A DNA stretch of 34,888 nucleotides from Candidatus Poseidoniaceae archaeon (GTDB lineage: Archaea > Thermoplasmatota > Poseidoniia > Poseidoniales > Poseidoniaceae). Under the pieces are notes generated by a model, which saw only the letters and a list, made by a program, of their open reading frames with translations, was not told the DNA's origin and made no database searches. This document shows positions 1-8,160 of this stretch, in pieces. Each line of letters starts with the position of its first letter. Position 1 is the first letter of the stretch. Location of the stretch: contig JADHSC010000018.1 of NCBI GenBank assembly GCA_016777125.1, positions 1 through 34,888 on the forward strand. Direction: 5' to 3'. The position numbers were made by a program, and so were the translations under genes.

Positions 1-282
1 GGTGAATACACGGTTCCATTGTATCCTACTGGTTTTGGTTCTGTTGATGCTGCAACTCTGGCTGATGGCAGCTCTGCAGATCCGGTCCGATTATTCACAA
101 CTGCAGGTACTGGACAAATCCCAGTCGTTATGGTCATTGATGTTGAAGGTTATATCATTGAGAAACAGACAACAGGTACTCCTGTTGAAGGATGGGGTGA
201 ATTCGATTCATCAGTTGAATCCGCATTGACTGGAAATGTTTCGATTACAATGTCGGATCGAATCGCTTGGGAAGAGCCATAA
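1..282 (+). CDS. Redoxin/thioredoxin-fold domain, C-terminal part (5' truncated by window edge)
   Basis: Frame 1 is open from the first base to a TAA at 280-282, so the N-terminus lies outside the window. The visible 93 residues look like the second half of a thioredoxin-like fold: an Ile-Pro pair followed by a hydrophobic strand (IPVVMVIDVEGYI) is the usual cis-proline loop and strand of AhpC/TSA or redoxin proteins. The CxxC active site would be upstream and cannot be seen. The same frame continues after the TAA into a CcdA-like membrane domain, so this was probably one polypeptide or a tightly coupled pair supplying extracytoplasmic thiol redox power. The redoxin assignment is moderately sure. 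Confidence 0.6.
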   Translation, partial: GEYTVPLYPTGFGSVDAATLADGSSADPVRLFTTAGTGQIPVVMVIDVEGYIIEKQTTGTPVEGWGEFDSSVESALTGNVSITMSDRIAWEEP

Positions 283-312
283 ACGTCCTTTGTAGCAGTA
301 TTTGTCCTTGGA

Positions 313-1029
313 ATGATTCTGTCCATTCTTGTCTACTTTTCACCATGTGCATTCCCTGTTTTACCAGGTTTCATTTCGTATTATCTCAGTCTCGGTGCCC
401 GAGAAGATGAACTGATTGAAGAGGGGAAACTGAAAACTAAAATGCCATCTTCATGGGTTATTGGTACACTTGCAGGATTGGGAATGTGGACCTTCTTTAT
501 CCTCATTGGAATCCTTGCATTCGCAATGGGTGAAGCATTTGCCAAGTCTGGATTGATTCATTATATTGCCGTTGGTATTGCTTTACTCCTCGTCATCCTT
601 GGTACAATTATGCTCCTTGGCATCACTTCCCATTTACTTGGATTTGTCCAAAAACTGGTTGATCGATGGTCAACAACTGAAATGGATGAGACCTTTACAC
701 CACGTAGAAACATGTATCTCTACGGTATTGGTTACGCTGCTGCTTCCATTGATTGTACTGCCGCTGCAGTTCTTCCATTCGTGATTTTCCTAGGAACTCT
801 TGGAACATCCGCAGTTATATCTGGTCTCAGTGGATTGATGGTCGGTTTGTTGATTTTGATGATTCTCGTCACAGTACTCGTTGGTCTTGGCCGTCAAGTC
901 ATGATTAATTTCCTACGGAGAATGACTGGAATGATCAAACTTGTTGGCTCTTGGATGATGATCATGGCAGGTATTGGCTTGACAATCTATCTGACTCAAC
1001 CAGAAGTCGTTTCATCTGTATTTGCTTGA
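313..1029 (+). CDS. CcdA/DsbD-type thiol-disulfide transport membrane protein
   Basis: A 238-residue, six-TM-like hydrophobic protein that resembles the CcdA/DsbD transmembrane family, which passes electrons from cytoplasmic thioredoxin to exported thiol proteins. The two family cysteines are present: one in the SPCAFPVLPG motif (Cys12 from this ATG) and one in SIDCTAAAVLPF (Cys148). The frame is open back to a TAA at 280-282, and hydrophobic residues of the first TM (FVAVFVLG) lie before this ATG. No ATG, GTG or TTG lies between the stop and 313 and I see no ribosome-binding site, so the annotated start removes part of TM1. The gene may be the second half of a redoxin-CcdA fusion split by a stop. 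Its last 34 nt overlap the convergent thiQ. Confidence 0.75.
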   Translation: MILSILVYFSPCAFPVLPGFISYYLSLGAREDELIEEGKLKTKMPSSWVIGTLAGLGMWTFFILIGILAFAMGEAFAKSGLIHYIAVGIALLLVILGTIMLLGITSHLLGFVQKLVDRWSTTEMDETFTPRRNMYLYGIGYAAASIDCTAAAVLPFVIFLGTLGTSAVISGLSGLMVGLLILMILVTVLVGLGRQVMINFLRRMTGMIKLVGSWMMIMAGIGLTIYLTQPEVVSSVFA

Positions 1030-1670
1030 ATTAATACGCTTTCGAGTAGATGAAGTTCATTCCATTCGATGATTCGATCACCAATAATTGCAGCCTCTTC
1101 ATGGTCGTGTGTTACATGTATTGCTGCAATATTTTTCGATTTTAATGTCGTTCGTATCTCGGATGCTAATTGTCGTCTTACGCTCAAGTCAAGAGATGAT
1201 AATGGTTCATCTAGAAGTAAGAGTTCAGGGTTTGTGAGCAACGCTCTTGCAAGAACAACACGTTGAGATTCTCCACCAGAAAGTGTTTCAATGGATTGAT
1301 TTTTCATCGTATAGATTCCTATGTCCTTCATGATTTCATTGACTTTTTCCATATCTCGATCTTTCTTCTTTTGGTATGCGAAGAGTATGTTTCCGAGGAC
1401 ATCTTTGTGGGGAAATAAAACTGGCCTTTGGAATAGCATGCCAATATTTCTGTCCTCAGGTTTGATTTGATTCAAGTTTCTCCCATTGAGGCGAATTGTT
1501 CCTTCATCGGGTTTTACAAAACCTGCAATTGCTCGTAGTAATGTTGTCTTTCCACATCCACTTGGCCCTAATATCACAAGAATCTCTCCTTCAGCCAATG
1601 TAAGATTGCATCGTTGGACAATGATATTTGCATCATAAGACAGTGTTAGTGATTGAATTTCGATTGTCAT
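996..1670 (-). CDS. thiQ: Thiamine-type ABC transporter ATP-binding protein
   Basis: 224 residues, the usual length for ThiQ. All ABC motifs are visible: Walker A GPSGCGKTT near residue 36, Q-loop LFQRP, signature LSGGESQRV, Walker B LLLLDEPLSSLD and the switch His in IHVTHDHEEA. It would energise uptake through the adjacent fused permease. Its ATG shares one base with the stop of thiP (TAATG), and a strong GGAGGAGG sits six bases upstream at 1677-1684, so the two are translationally coupled. The thiamine assignment rests on the ThiB-like binding protein and ThiN-domain regulator in the same operon; on its own this would be a generic iron/thiamine/molybdate-type ATPase. The 3' end overlaps the convergent ccdA-like gene. 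Confidence 0.85.
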   Translation of the reverse strand: MTIEIQSLTLSYDANIIVQRCNLTLAEGEILVILGPSGCGKTTLLRAIAGFVKPDEGTIRLNGRNLNQIKPEDRNIGMLFQRPVLFPHKDVLGNILFAYQKKKDRDMEKVNEIMKDIGIYTMKNQSIETLSGGESQRVVLARALLTNPELLLLDEPLSSLDLSVRRQLASEIRTTLKSKNIAAIHVTHDHEEAAIIGDRIIEWNELHLLESVLIQANTDETTSG

Positions 1671-3397
1671 TAGAATCCTCCTCCTTGATGTTCTCTAAAC
1701 CGTTCAGTGATGATAAAGAGAACAAATGTTACCATCATCAAGATGGAAGCAGTAGCCATGGCTACTGGTTCAACAAGTTCGAAATATTTTGGTCGGGCCA
1801 TTAATTGATCAACAAGAATGGGCAAGGTGTCCCAGGAACCTGAACGCAAAAGAATCCAAGATGCTCCAAATTCACCCAATGAAAAGGCGATGGAAAGCGT
1901 TGCAGCAACCACAAGTGAACTTTTCATTAATGGAATTCTTACCTTCAGGAATCGTTGGAATTGTGAATGACCAAGCATAGCAGCAGTTTCATCATAAGAA
2001 GAATCCAGACTTCTTAGTGCTGGTAAGAGGATTCGAATTACAAAGGGTGTTGTTAGCATTGCGTGTGGAATGATTGGGAGTCCGTACCATTGGAAGAGTT
2101 CTGGCCATACTTTGAGTACTCCCAGTAATACACCCAAACCAACCATCACTCCAGACAAGGCCAAGGGCAGCATAGAGAGTAAATCGACCATGATGGCAGT
2201 TTTCTTTTTACCACCTGATTCAAGAGCATGAATCGATGAAGCAACAGCATAGCCAAGAAGAACTGAGACCACCATGCAGGCTATTGCATAAACAATTGAA
2301 TTTGCTAAAGCATCTGCTGCTGAGACATATGTTAAATCACCAGTGAGCGCAATGTCCCAAGCTTCAGTACTCCAACGATACGATTCATTGGTTCGATCCC
2401 TGATTCGAACAGAGGAGAGGAGCATGGAACCCAATGGTGCGAGTGCAAACAAAAGGGCGAAAGAGACGCCTATTCGTGCAAACAGGGATGCTCCTCCTGC
2501 TGTTTTACGTGCAAATGATTCCGATACAATATCATTTGATATTGACTGTTTTTGTTGCCAATATCCCGCTAAACCAAGAGCAAAAAGAAGGATTATTCCT
2601 TGTAGTGTTGCTCCACCAAGAACCAGTAAACTCGCTTCTGTTCTGTAATTATGAATGCCTGCGGCTCCACCCTCTACAGCCATCAATGCTTCGAGAGTCC
2701 ACAGATCTGGAGCAAGCCATCGAACCAAAGCAAATGATGTGAATGAAAATATGAATGCGAAAAGAAAAGCAGAACCAATAGATGTTCTCAACATAGGCCA
2801 CCAAAAATATCTCGCTCGACTGAATCGAGTTTTTCCGATGGGTAGTAAGCGAATCGATTCCTCAAATCGTGGAGGGATTGTTGCGATTTTTGGTTCAACG
2901 AAACGAATGACAAGAGCGAGATTAAACCAAGCATGGGCGAGTAATAAGGCAATAATATGGCCAGAGTTTTCGATTCCAGTTGCATCCGATAGCCAACCAA
3001 TTAATCCGGTTTCAAATCTAAGATCTATTCCAATCGATTCAATTGGGCCGCCGGTTTTGAAAAGAGCAAGAAACCCCATTGCTGCAACGATGGTTGGAGT
3101 CACAAAAGGGAGGGTTAATGCTGCTCTTATGAAGTTCAGGTGCTTCCACTGATGTCTGCCTAGCCACCATGCGATAGGTAAGCCGATTGCAAGCGTGAGT
3201 CCTGCAGAAAGTAATGCTTGAATGAATGAAAAATAGAGGGCTTCAGTACCCAAAGGATGGTCTGGTAATGAGAAGATTGCAGCAAATGGTGATTTCCCAG
3301 TTACATCCATTAATCGTTGGAGAGCGAGAACTATCGGAATCAACATCAATCCCAAGTACACCAGAATCGGCACACTTCGAATACTACGCAATGACAT
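1670..3397 (-). CDS. thiP: Thiamine ABC transporter permease, two fused TM domains
   Basis: 575 residues with about twelve hydrophobic segments, arranged as two homologous halves, as in ThiP/FbpB-type permeases. Each half has an EAA-like coupling loop: one around ESIRLLPIGKTRFSRAR and one at ETAAMLGHSQFQRFLKVRIP. These are the sites that contact the ATPase. The ATG at 3397 lies nine bases after the thiB stop, and the 3' end overlaps thiQ by one base, so thiB-thiP-thiQ form one operon. The expected function is membrane translocation of thiamine or a phosphate ester; substrate specificity comes from ThiB. A ferric-iron permease would look similar, but the binding protein argues for thiamine. 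Confidence 0.83.
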   Translation of the reverse strand: MSLRSIRSVPILVYLGLMLIPIVLALQRLMDVTGKSPFAAIFSLPDHPLGTEALYFSFIQALLSAGLTLAIGLPIAWWLGRHQWKHLNFIRAALTLPFVTPTIVAAMGFLALFKTGGPIESIGIDLRFETGLIGWLSDATGIENSGHIIALLLAHAWFNLALVIRFVEPKIATIPPRFEESIRLLPIGKTRFSRARYFWWPMLRTSIGSAFLFAFIFSFTSFALVRWLAPDLWTLEALMAVEGGAAGIHNYRTEASLLVLGGATLQGIILLFALGLAGYWQQKQSISNDIVSESFARKTAGGASLFARIGVSFALLFALAPLGSMLLSSVRIRDRTNESYRWSTEAWDIALTGDLTYVSAADALANSIVYAIACMVVSVLLGYAVASSIHALESGGKKKTAIMVDLLSMLPLALSGVMVGLGVLLGVLKVWPELFQWYGLPIIPHAMLTTPFVIRILLPALRSLDSSYDETAAMLGHSQFQRFLKVRIPLMKSSLVVAATLSIAFSLGEFGASWILLRSGSWDTLPILVDQLMARPKYFELVEPVAMATASILMMVTFVLFIITERFREHQGGGF

Positions 3398-3406
3398 GCT
3401 TTCAAC

Positions 3407-4555
3407 TCAAATTGAGTTTGTAGAATCACGCCAGTCCTTAAGCCAATCATCCATTTCTTGACCGATGCGATCCATTTCAATGGTTGATGGCTGAGATGGA
3501 ACTGGGCTGTGATACCTGTATCCGTTTGTCTCAGGGAGATCTTTACCCTCCAATACTGAATACATCAAATTGTTTTCAGGCATGTTCGTATTCACTTCAT
3601 CAGTGAGTAGGAATTCAATGAATGCGTTGACGGCATTCTTAGAACCTCCACCATTGACAGGTGCTGCATATTCGACTTGTGAAAATGAAGCGAAGTCAAT
3701 ATCGACAGCAGCTGAGATCGTTGAATTTCCACCATACAAAGCTTCAACTCCTGGAGAGTGACAGTAGGATACTGTGAGCCATGCATCACCTATGTGGCCT
3801 TCATTCCATATTCCATAGCCTCCAGTGTAGTGGGTTTCGTATGCTTCAGTCCATCCGGTTGTAAATATTGCATCATTATCTGCCATGTCAGCCCACCAAT
3901 CAAATGCAGTTGTATCGCTTGATTGTTGCTCAAAATAGTCAATGGTTGCAACCATGAACCCTCTGCCAGGGGAAGAGGTAACTGGGCTAGGGAATGCAGT
4001 TTTCCCGTTCCATTCAGGCGCTGTTAGTTCTTCGAGAGTAGTTGGAACGGAGATATTATTCTCACTCAATGCTTGAGTATCTGCATTGAGACAGATGTAA
4101 CCTTGATCAAAGGGAACTGCTTTGTTACCATTATACGGTATTGTAGCCTTGGAGTCGAGAACTGGAATCTGTGCACCGTGTTCTGCTAACAAATCAAATT
4201 GGAACGCAGTCTGGAGATAAGTGTTGTCGAGTCCGAGCGCTAAATCAGCCTGTGGGTTGTCTTTTGTGAGTAAGAGGTGTTCGAGAATACCTCCAGCATC
4301 ATCTGTTCGAATCATTTCAACCTGAACACCAGTCTGTTTCGTAAATTCATTCAGGACATCATCTGTAATTGCAATAATATCGTATGTGACGATTGTAAGG
4401 ACACAATCATCGCCTGTATCCTCTCCATCATTACATACAAGTTCTTCATTTGAAGTGCCAAGACATCCACTGAAGGATAGGCTAACAATCAATAACGAAA
4501 CAATAATCTGTAAATTCAGCTCGATCCCTCCAATGCATGGATGAGATTGTGACAT
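3407..4555 (-). CDS. thiB: Thiamine ABC transporter substrate-binding lipoprotein
   Basis: Resembles ThiB/TbpA: a short YDIIA-type first strand (LTIVTYDIIA), then NPQADLALGLDNTYLQTA, the counterpart of the ADVVLGLDNN segment of TbpA. It begins with a hydrophobic stretch and a lipobox (LSFSGC), so it is probably a lipid-anchored extracytoplasmic protein that delivers thiamine to ThiP. From the ATG at 4555 it would have 382 residues, but that start has no ribosome-binding site and puts a polar 12-residue leader before the signal peptide. A CTG at 4519-4517, overlapping the thiR stop as CTGA and preceded by GGAGGG with six-base spacing, looks better and gives a 370-residue precursor. Confidence 0.83.
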   Translation of the reverse strand: MSQSHPCIGGIELNLQIIVSLLIVSLSFSGCLGTSNEELVCNDGEDTGDDCVLTIVTYDIIAITDDVLNEFTKQTGVQVEMIRTDDAGGILEHLLLTKDNPQADLALGLDNTYLQTAFQFDLLAEHGAQIPVLDSKATIPYNGNKAVPFDQGYICLNADTQALSENNISVPTTLEELTAPEWNGKTAFPSPVTSSPGRGFMVATIDYFEQQSSDTTAFDWWADMADNDAIFTTGWTEAYETHYTGGYGIWNEGHIGDAWLTVSYCHSPGVEALYGGNSTISAAVDIDFASFSQVEYAAPVNGGGSKNAVNAFIEFLLTDEVNTNMPENNLMYSVLEGKDLPETNGYRYHSPVPSQPSTIEMDRIGQEMDDWLKDWRDSTNSI

Positions 4556-5379
4556 CGGTCAACGACTTCGAGCGGGTTGGTTGCAAGGACATAGAGTGAA
4601 GGTTCCCAGCCAAAATCGCCGATGTCTAGAATCGCATCAATAGTTCCATTCATTTGTTCGATTCCATCTCTATCCCCGTCTGCAAGGGTCCATCCAAGTT
4701 GGTCACAAGCGTTACGAACAGCATCGATATCTGTCCCCTCATGGTCGCCGGGAGGTCGGATGTTGATGATTGAGTTCTTACTTTCATCCATCTTACGAAC
4801 ATCGAGCAATATTCCAGCCAGAGTTTTAGATGAGCCAAATTCTGGTCTGCTATGTGTTCTCAAAACTTCACCTACGGCTGTGACTTTTCCGGGTACAGAA
4901 GCGACATCAGCAGTGGTTGAAGCATCATCCATGCACGATGCAATATTCAAACCGACTTGAGGAATAACCGGTAATATCAATTTCGAATCAAGGCGACTGA
5001 TTGCCCATTCGAGTCGTCGAATCATTGCTTGTTCCTTTTGATCTGCATCGAGATCCATTCCAGTAAACGTTTTGTCATATCGGAGAACTTGATTATTTCC
5101 GAACTGAAATTCGATGACAAACCGTTGGCGAAGAAGTGCTTCATCTGGACCAATAGCAATCAAACCTGAAGCGATTTCTTTTGCCCATCCATCGATTGTG
5201 AGGGCGTCAGCGGACCCTGGTAACTCTAGAATTGGCTTTTGATACTGGCGTGATACAGTACTTTGTGTTGTTCCAAGCATAGCCGCTATCTCCATTTGTG
5301 ACCATCCTTGAGATCGTAATTCTCGCGATAATTGCATATGTAAACGGTTAAGCCATTTGTCTCCAGTCTCTCCAAGCAT
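4516..5379 (-). CDS. thiR: HTH-ThiN transcriptional regulator of thiamine genes (ThiR type)
   Basis: 287 residues. Residues 10-50 hold a helix-turn-helix (WSQMEIAAMLGTTQSTVSRQ). The C-terminal half, from about residue 140, matches the ThiN fold: PQVGLNIASCMDDA, ADVASVPGKVTAVG, PEFGSSKTLAGILLDV and SIINIRPPG follow the family order. ThiN occurs as the thiamine-phosphate synthase domain fused to ThiD, and fused to HTH domains as archaeal ThiR regulators; the latter architecture is seen here. It is the first gene of the thiB-P-Q operon, so it probably senses thiamine or its phosphates and controls its own operon. The start has no ribosome-binding site and a TATA-like element about 31 nt upstream, consistent with a leaderless mRNA. 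Confidence 0.85.
   Translation of the reverse strand: MLGETGDKWLNRLHMQLSRELRSQGWSQMEIAAMLGTTQSTVSRQYQKPILELPGSADALTIDGWAKEIASGLIAIGPDEALLRQRFVIEFQFGNNQVLRYDKTFTGMDLDADQKEQAMIRRLEWAISRLDSKLILPVIPQVGLNIASCMDDASTTADVASVPGKVTAVGEVLRTHSRPEFGSSKTLAGILLDVRKMDESKNSIINIRPPGDHEGTDIDAVRNACDQLGWTLADGDRDGIEQMNGTIDAILDIGDFGWEPSLYVLATNPLEVVDRCHNLIHALEGSS
4517..4531 (-). promoter_or_regulatory. thiB: Ribosome-binding site and probable CTG start of thiB
   Basis: On the minus strand GGAGGG (4531-4526) is followed by six bases and then CTG (4519-4517), in frame with thiB. The CTG overlaps the thiR TGA as CTGA, the same geometry as the ATGA junction between gcvPA and gcvPB here. Spacing equals that of the thiQ site (six bases). 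The upstream ATG at 4555 lacks such a site. Confidence 0.5.
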
Positions 5380-5409
5380 AATGTTACGAAAAGGCCTCAG
5401 TTATTCAAT

Positions 5410-5438
5410 GTATTTATCGGATAATGCATTACGCATAA
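5410..5438 (-). promoter_or_regulatory. Putative thiR promoter with adjacent imperfect palindrome (operator candidate)
   Basis: On the minus strand a TATA-like ATAAATAC (5417-5410) lies 31-38 nt before the thiR ATG. Just upstream is an inverted repeat, ATGC(5424-5427)-ATTAC-GCAT(5433-5436), extendable to TAATGC/GCATAA with one mismatch. It lies where a repressor could block TBP/TFB loading and could serve ThiR autoregulation. The region also lies upstream of the divergent decarboxylase gene, so it could act on either. No second copy was recognised in this window. Confidence 0.35.
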
Positions 5439-5499
5439 GTTAGGCCATTTGGGAATCAGATAGGGACGTTCAAAGACCCCATTGGACAGTCGAAGAAAC

Positions 5500-6915
5500 A
5501 TGGGGGTTGAATCATTTTTAGATGAAGTGCTCAATCGAGTGAAAGAGTTCCTCAATCTCGCTCAACAGACTGATGTTATTCGCAACGGTTTACCTCATGA
5601 TTCTCTCCGCAAAACGATTGACCTAAAACTCCCTATCGAAGGGCACGGGATCCAATCTGCTCTCGATGACATCGATTCTGTTCTTCGCCATTCAGTGCAC
5701 ACAACCGCCCCTGGATTCATGAATCCGTTGTGGGGAGGCTTGTCAGTTTCCTCGATTGCAGGAGAATTGGTTACTGCAGCTACGAATACTGCGATGTATA
5801 CCTATGAAATTGCACCTATGGCCACACTGATTGAATCAACGATACTTACGCGGATGGGGGAACTTGCAGGATTTTCAACTTCCAAAGGAACACTGACCAC
5901 TGGTGGTTCAAACAGTAATTTACTCGGTTTACTTTGTGCAAGGCAATCCATGGATCAAAAATCATCCTCCCTTGGATTCGATGGCCGTAATTCTGTGGTT
6001 TTCGTCTCCGAAGAGGCGCATTATTCGTATAGCATAGCAGCCAATGTAATCGGCATAGGATTCTTGAATATAATTAAGGTGAGGTGCGATGAAGACGGTA
6101 GGATGCGTCCTGATTCTCTTGAAGAAGAAATCGAAAGGGCCTTACAAGCAGGACAACGTCCATTTGCAGTTCTTGCCACCAGCGGTACAACTGTAAGAGG
6201 TGCTTTCGATCCGCTAAGGCCTCTGGCTGAAATATCTCATCGATACAATCTATGGATGCACGTTGATGCTGCTTGGGGTGGTGCTTGCTTGCTCTCAAAT
6301 CAATATCGTTCTTTGATGGACGGACTGGACCTTGCAGACAGTTTTTGCTGGGATGCTCATAAGATGATGGGGGTGCCGCTCATCTGTTCAGCCTTTATTG
6401 TCAAGGATGCATCTATTCTGCGTCAAGTATGCTCAACAGGTACTGAAGCTCACTACCTGTATCACGGCGAATCAGAGGATGTTGACCTTGGTCGCTATTC
6501 TCTACAATGCGGTCGGCGTAATGATGCATTGAAACTATGGTTGGCATGGCGTGAAATTGGAGATGCTGGTTGGGCATCTCTTGTCGATCGATTCATGGAA
6601 CTTGCGACGTATCTTGAACTGAAAGTCGAAGAAACACCTGAATTGGAGATGGCCTCATCTCGTATGTGGACGAACGTCTGTTTCCGTTACGTAGGAGATA
6701 CTGCACCAGAAGATCTTAACGAACTCAATGCTGAATTGCGCCATAGGCTGTTGCAAGACGGACGGTTTATGGTCAGTAAGAGCACAATTAAGGGACAAAT
6801 TATTCTTCGTTCGGTAATTTCCAACAATCAGATTTCAGAACAGAGTCTTGATTCTTACATCAAACGTGTTGTTGAATTGGGACAGGATATCGAGAGAGGC
6901 CTCCCATCTCAGTAG
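5500..6915 (+). CDS. PLP-dependent group II decarboxylase (glutamate/cysteine-sulfinate/aspartate type)
   Basis: About 471 residues of the GAD/CSAD-like branch of group II PLP decarboxylases. Diagnostic stretches are NTAMYTYEIAPMATLIE, TTGGSNSNLLGLLCAR, HVDAAWGGACLLS (PLP-binding Asp) and FCWDAHKMMGVPL, whose Lys at codon 6361-6363 should form the Schiff base. The YTYEIAP segment favours an acidic substrate (glutamate, aspartate or cysteine sulfinate) over aromatic amino acids, giving GABA, beta-alanine or hypotaurine. The exact substrate cannot be read. It lies 44 nt before gcvT on the same strand. The start is uncertain: an in-frame TTG at 5482 is possible, and neither start has a clear ribosome-binding site. 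Confidence 0.85.
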   Translation: MGVESFLDEVLNRVKEFLNLAQQTDVIRNGLPHDSLRKTIDLKLPIEGHGIQSALDDIDSVLRHSVHTTAPGFMNPLWGGLSVSSIAGELVTAATNTAMYTYEIAPMATLIESTILTRMGELAGFSTSKGTLTTGGSNSNLLGLLCARQSMDQKSSSLGFDGRNSVVFVSEEAHYSYSIAANVIGIGFLNIIKVRCDEDGRMRPDSLEEEIERALQAGQRPFAVLATSGTTVRGAFDPLRPLAEISHRYNLWMHVDAAWGGACLLSNQYRSLMDGLDLADSFCWDAHKMMGVPLICSAFIVKDASILRQVCSTGTEAHYLYHGESEDVDLGRYSLQCGRRNDALKLWLAWREIGDAGWASLVDRFMELATYLELKVEETPELEMASSRMWTNVCFRYVGDTAPEDLNELNAELRHRLLQDGRFMVSKSTIKGQIILRSVISNNQISEQSLDSYIKRVVELGQDIERGLPSQ

Positions 6916-6959
6916 ATTCAAAAACGAAACATTGAGAAGTAGTATGGAGTAGTGTGATT

Positions 6960-8075
6960 ATGAGCAACAACGAACCAGTAAGGACCGCTCTTTTTGAGGA
7001 ACACAAGTCGATGGGAGGTAATCTCGTAGACTTCCATGGATTTGAATTGCCAATTTGGTATTCTAATATCAAGGCAGAACATCTTGCAACTCGAGAAGGA
7101 TCAGGAATCTTCGATGTATCGCACATGGGGACATTCCGCTTCTCTGGTGCACGGGTTCTAGAATGGCTTGAATCATGCGCTACACAAAATGTGACCGCAG
7201 TTCCTCCTGGTCGATGTGCATACACACATTTTCTTGATCATGATGGATTTATCATTGACGACATGATCTTTGCAGTCGTTTCTGAAACCGAAATACTCGG
7301 GGTTCCAAACGCATCCATGATCGATGTAATGTGGGACTGGTTCCATCAACACAACCCAGGTGAGATGGGAGTACAACTTGAAAATCTCTCGCCTGAAATG
7401 TCCATCATAGCCCTCCAAGGGCCAACAAGCAAGGACATACTCGACAAAGCATTTGGTGAAGGCCAACATGTTGGTCGCTTTCACTGGGGTTCTTTTTCAG
7501 AAAATAATCTTGGTGTTACTGGATGGATTCAAGGAACAGGTTACACCGGAGAGGCAGGTTACGAAATTTTTGTTCCTAACCAAGACGTTGTTACAGTTTG
7601 GAGAGCGCTTTCAGAAGCAGGAGCAACACCTGTCGGTTTGGGTGCAAGAGACACCTTACGCTTGGAAAAGGGGTACCTTCTCTCAGGAGTCGACTTCCTA
7701 TGGCCAGGACTCGATGATGGATCACATACTTTCCTAGCGAGAGACTCTTGGGAAACAAACGTACCATTTGGGCTCGATATCAATCATGAATTTACTGGTA
7801 AATCAAGAGTCATCTCTCATCCTGATTCTGACGCTCGTTGGTGGGGAATCAAGTATCTCGAACGAGGACCGCTTCCAAGACCAGGAAAAAGCGTCACGGC
7901 AATGGATGGTTCAGTAATTGGAGAACTCACTTCCGGAGCACCTTCCCCTTCATTGGGTAATACAGGTATCGGGATTGGTTACATTTCAGGTGTAAAAGAG
8001 GGCGATGAGGTCTTGATTGCAGCGAGCCCAAGGTCCTCTGTTAAGGCCATCATCGTCCGACCACCATTCGTTTGA
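6960..8075 (+). CDS. gcvT: Glycine cleavage system T protein (aminomethyltransferase)
   Basis: 371 residues, full family length. It transfers the methylene group from the aminomethyl-lipoyl H protein to tetrahydrofolate (or an archaeal pterin), releasing ammonia. Recognised stretches are the N-terminal GNLVDFHGFELPIWYSNI, EGSGIFDVSHMG, GYTGEAGYEIF and the conserved GLGARDTLRLEKGYLLSG near residue 220. An in-frame GTG at 6954 would add two residues; the ATG is preferred. gcvPA begins 85 nt downstream, so gcvT, gcvPA and gcvPB probably work and are expressed together. The gene for the H protein is not in the window. Confidence 0.95.
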   Translation: MSNNEPVRTALFEEHKSMGGNLVDFHGFELPIWYSNIKAEHLATREGSGIFDVSHMGTFRFSGARVLEWLESCATQNVTAVPPGRCAYTHFLDHDGFIIDDMIFAVVSETEILGVPNASMIDVMWDWFHQHNPGEMGVQLENLSPEMSIIALQGPTSKDILDKAFGEGQHVGRFHWGSFSENNLGVTGWIQGTGYTGEAGYEIFVPNQDVVTVWRALSEAGATPVGLGARDTLRLEKGYLLSGVDFLWPGLDDGSHTFLARDSWETNVPFGLDINHEFTGKSRVISHPDSDARWWGIKYLERGPLPRPGKSVTAMDGSVIGELTSGAPSPSLGNTGIGIGYISGVKEGDEVLIAASPRSSVKAIIVRPPFV

Positions 8076-8160
8076 ATTGGTCCAAAAATTCTTGTGGCTG
8101 AATGACGACTATTATGAGCGCTACGCGATTGGTTCAATTCACCTGCGGAGGTGCATTTGA

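Noticed and set aside
2655-3152. Long plus-strand ORFs within the thiP region
   Set aside because: They are antisense shadows of the thiP coding strand, whose twelve-TM pattern and EAA loops are clear.
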